64,000 nt of DNA. Origin: Mycolicibacter heraklionensis. Lineage in GTDB: Bacteria > Actinomycetota > Actinomycetes > Mycobacteriales > Mycobacteriaceae. The first letter of the stretch is position 1, and every line of letters starts with the position of its first letter. The notes beneath the pieces were generated by a model, which worked only from the letters and a program-made list of their open reading frames with translations, had not been told where the DNA came from and ran no database searches. Where the stretch lies: positions 28,969-92,968 of the forward strand of contig NZ_LDPO01000019.1 of NCBI RefSeq assembly GCF_001021505.1, read 5' to 3'. This document shows positions 62,801 through 64,000 of the stretch, piece after piece. Made by a program: the position numbers and the translations under genes.

Positions 62801-63100
62801 CATGGCGATTCGCGGCCGAATCGGCGCCGCGGGAGCGCGCTGCAAGGCGATGGCGCAGGCCACCGCATCACCGGCGTCCGCGAATGTGGCCGCGAACTTG
62901 CATTCGTGGTCCTGCTCCACCAGCCGCGCACCGCGGTGGGCGGCAACCACGTCGGTGAGCGTGCTTTCCAGCCACGAGAGCCCGGTCGTCGACGACTCCG
63001 TCGGGGGCTGCCATTGCGGCCGGGAGTCTCCGGGGCACACCACGACGACCGTCCGCGGTGGGGAATGCGGCGAAAGCGCCGCGCTCGCGTTCGACATCAT
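59840..63100 (-). CDS. Large NB-ARC/TPR/LuxR transcriptional regulator, paralogue B
   Basis: A 1086-residue regulator, homologous along its whole length to the neighbour at 56264-59512. It has a worn cyclase-like N-terminus, P-loop GSGGVGKTRLAL, Walker B LLLVLDNCEHLL, a helical TPR-like middle, and a nearly identical LuxR HTH (LTPAERNVVRLISAGLRDKD). The HTH recognition helix (SVSPRTVHSHLNRIYTKLNI) is the same in both, so they may share DNA targets. The middle domain differs more. ATG 63100 follows GAGGACGGTAG, the same leader as paralogue A. A tandem duplication later split by mobile-element debris is the simplest history. Confidence 0.88.
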   Translation of the reverse strand: MMSNASAALSPHSPPRTVVVVCPGDSRPQWQPPTESSTTGLSWLESTLTDVVAAHRGARLVEQDHECKFAATFADAGDAVACAIALQRAPAAPIRPRIAMHADKLPLVEPYAHPRTLANRAARLCDLGHGGQTLLSETAQRLLADRLPPDAWLVDLGAFRLRGIPYPERVAQLCHRDLATDFPPLRTGNALHEPYFPTPLTSFVGRDAELTELRRLIDGNRLVTLTGSGGVGKTRLALQLADEFVDRFRDGAWCVDLAPITDPDLLLERVTHVLGLPDRPDRYYPLDTLVRFIADRQLLLVLDNCEHLLDACAQLAATLLAASAELTIVATSREPIGVAGEVTWKTPSLSLVDEAVELFRQRARLVRPGFTDTDGDADLVAEICRRLDGVPLAIELAATRVRALSLTEIADGLGERFQLLTGGARTAVPRQQTLRASEDWSHDLLSEAERVVFRRLAPFPGGFDLDAAHAVAGGTDLSRTQIVDKLTQLVGKSLVVADSTGESTRFRLLQTVQQYALEKLEQSGESEAIQARHRDHYTAMFDAGITAGYGWHIEQAELEIDNLRAAFTWSREHGDIELAARLASSLLPLWIHSRTLEGLAWFNAVLTDGATMAPAARARALADKTIFDALTGNYGRVEQAEEAVSIARHLDEPGLLAWALAACGFTCSYGPELALPYFEQAIALSPALNDDWRLSQIYGVQAYSAFVAGDLDTMRLAAEKGAVLADAVGDWSVSRLCRLCLGLAHLHRAELTMAVEQARQVAMEAEAAHDPLFSTQSLTILAEALACQGDTRGAHAAAEACVEAAAELIDFHRAIGFGAVADALLAAGDISGALRAADAACEACALPQLLAINGNPVARVALESGDLAAARRWAGEALSVGSGIHRILLLEIRGRVAMAEGQVEQAERDACEALAIAADAEAYLAVPDLLELLAAVATATGRHHYAARLFGSAAGARSRTGAVRAKVYDANYAATVSVAREAMQENDFERSWAQGAASSTAEAIAYACQGDGKGRAESKRPSSGWASLTPAERNVVRLISAGLRDKDIAAQLSVSPRTVHSHLNRIYTKLNISSRLQLAQVAAQHA

Positions 63101-63516
63101 CTACCGTCCTCAGAGGCCAGGATGCTCGCGCAAGCGGGCAGACCCTCCATTCCCCCCGGATGGATTAGCTGTGCATCCGTGTAGTCGTAAGCCTTGCTTC
63201 ACCGTCATCTACGCATTTTTACTGCCAAGTCTCGGCGTCACGATACCAGCGTGATTTCGGCATTTTTGCCGATGTTCTCCAGGAGTGTGCTGTTGCACAG
63301 TGACAGTGGCACAACTGCGCCTGCCTCGCCCGCCACCTCACGGCGGACTTGTTTCGTCGATCACCAACTGATCGCGATCTGCTGATCGAGGGCAGCGGCG
63401 GCAAGGGCGTCCAGGATGCGCTCCGCAGCGGTCACGGCGTGTCGTCGGGATCCGCATTCGGCGTCCGGTTGCTGTCGAATTTGTCATGCCAGCAAACTGC
63501 AATTGAATATCTAATC

Positions 63517-63554
63517 CGTTTCATGCATAGGCCTGCTGGGCTGCGCATGAAACG
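63517..63554. terminator. Perfect 10-bp hairpin in the intergenic region
   Basis: CGTTTCATGC and GCATGAAACG separated by 18 nt. No T-run follows, so a factor-independent terminator is not proved; a protein-binding site is equally possible. Confidence 0.4.
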
Positions 63555-63771
63555 TGTGCACTTGCTGCTGAATTCTTTGAAGTAAATCCCTGTTTCTTGC
63601 CAATGGTTCACGTTTTTCCACTGTGGCCAACATCACACTAATCAGTGTCAACCGGCATCGATCCCTGTTGACCTGCGCGTATGACGCCGCCGGCGGGGTC
63701 ACAATCGCCGCACGAGTGTGGTTTCAGCCACATGAGGAGTGCCTGAGTTGGCGATAAGTGAACAGACGACC

Positions 63772-63808
63772 ATAATTTGAACCTGCGTTAATGCTTAGCG
63801 GAAATTAT
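63772..63808. promoter_or_regulatory. AT-rich inverted repeat before the exported-protein gene
   Basis: ATAATTT and AAATTAT separated by 23 nt, ending 12 nt before the ATG at 63821 and touching its ribosome-binding site (GAGAGGG). Position fits an operator or promoter region. Confidence 0.35.
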
Positions 63809-63820
63809 GAGAGGGTCGTC

Positions 63821-64000
63821 ATGAGCAGTCGGATGTCTAGCAAATTTGTTCGTTCGTCTGCTCGGGGTGCGTCCGGTCGGCGTGTGGTGGGGGCGTCGAG
63901 TGTTGTGGCGGCGTTTTTGGGGTTTGGGGTGGGGTCGGTGCCGGTGGCGTCGGCGGATGGTTTTGATTTGTTGGATCCGGTGTTTTGGTCGGAGTTGTCG
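63821..64000 (+). CDS. Exported protein, N-terminal part (runs off the window end)
   Basis: Sixty codons from ATG 63821, with GAGAGGG upstream. The start is basic (SSKFVRSSARGASGRR), followed by a hydrophobic segment VVGASSVVAAFLGFGVGSVP and VASAD, an export-signal layout like that of the PGRS protein at 43513-46752. The visible mature part begins GFDLLDPVFWSELS. Codon use is unusual: third positions are almost all G or T (TTG, TTT, GTG, GGG), with very few C, unlike the C/G-ending codons of its neighbours. Could be the start of a second PGRS-type or other repeat-rich surface protein. Confidence 0.65.
   Translation, partial: MSSRMSSKFVRSSARGASGRRVVGASSVVAAFLGFGVGSVPVASADGFDLLDPVFWSELS

Larger units (their letters stand above)
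63101..63820. other. Long intergenic region, low GC, no supported gene
   Basis: About 720 nt. The right two thirds are AT-rich compared with the rest of the window (for example around 63480-63650). Short frames exist on both strands, but none has a ribosome-binding site and a recognisable product. It contains the hairpin at 63517-63554 and the inverted repeat at 63772-63808. It probably holds the promoters of paralogue B (left) and of the exported protein at 63821 (right). Confidence 0.6.

Noticed and set aside
63731..63780. Possible leader peptide frame before the exported gene
   Set aside because: Too short to support; GAGGAG is present but too close to the GTG to serve it, and no attenuator structure follows convincingly.

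Overview
The window is mycobacterial chromosome (high GC, many GTG starts). The protein sequences are closest in order and content to the cholesterol-catabolism locus of Mycobacterium tuberculosis (Rv3574 kstR down to Rv3548c). It is not M. tuberculosis: several genes of that locus are missing (hsaD, nat, PPE64, fdxB) and several blocks are inserted. A non-tuberculous mycobacterium is the best inference; species cannot be read from here.

Layout. (1) 1-4.6 kb: an MBL-fold hydrolase fragment, an MFS transporter, the repressor KstR and, divergently, FadE34 with a KstR operator between them. (2) 4.7-23 kb: an alpha-glucan/trehalose island inserted into the steroid locus. It holds a decayed glgE remnant, glgB, the malQ-treS-mak operon and the divergent glgX-treY-treZ operon, followed by a nitrate reductase fused to an NADPH flavoreductase. 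(3) 23-27.6 kb: a small exported protein and kshB, divergent from hsaA-hsaC-hsaB with KstR boxes between; hsaD is missing from this operon. (4) 27.6-30.5 kb: unrelated genes (alpha/beta hydrolase, an unrecognised 424-residue protein, a hemophore-like protein). (5) 30.5-42.4 kb: the KstR2 (ring C/D, HIP) regulon. fadD3-fadE31-fadE32-fadE33 continues into a bile-salt-hydrolase-like amidase, a secreted lipase and aspB. Divergent from it are fadE30-ipdF-kstR2-fadA6 and a TetR gene. (6) 42.4-49.9 kb: accessory interval with TetR genes, a PGRS-repeat protein with a signal-like N-terminus but no PE domain, DUF899 and VOC proteins, and a DUF559 protein flanked by two copies of a palindromic repeat. 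(7) 49.9-55.1 kb: ipdC-ipdB-ipdA-echA20 divergent from two SDR genes over a second KstR2 box. (8) 55.1-64 kb: a fatty-acid desaturase behind a DosR-type box, two tandem 1080-residue NB-ARC/LuxR regulators separated by transposon debris, and the start of a second exported protein with very different codon use.

How the genes work together: KstR controls side-chain and ring A/B steps (fadE34, kshB, hsaACB). KstR2 controls the HIP-CoA pathway (fadD3, fadE30-33, ipdF, fadA6, ipdABC, echA20). The glucan island codes for trehalose synthesis from glycogen (GlgX, TreY, TreZ) and for TreS-Mak-GlgE-GlgB glucan synthesis, except that GlgE here is reduced to a 97-codon relic. No tRNA, rRNA, CRISPR array or intact insertion sequence was found.
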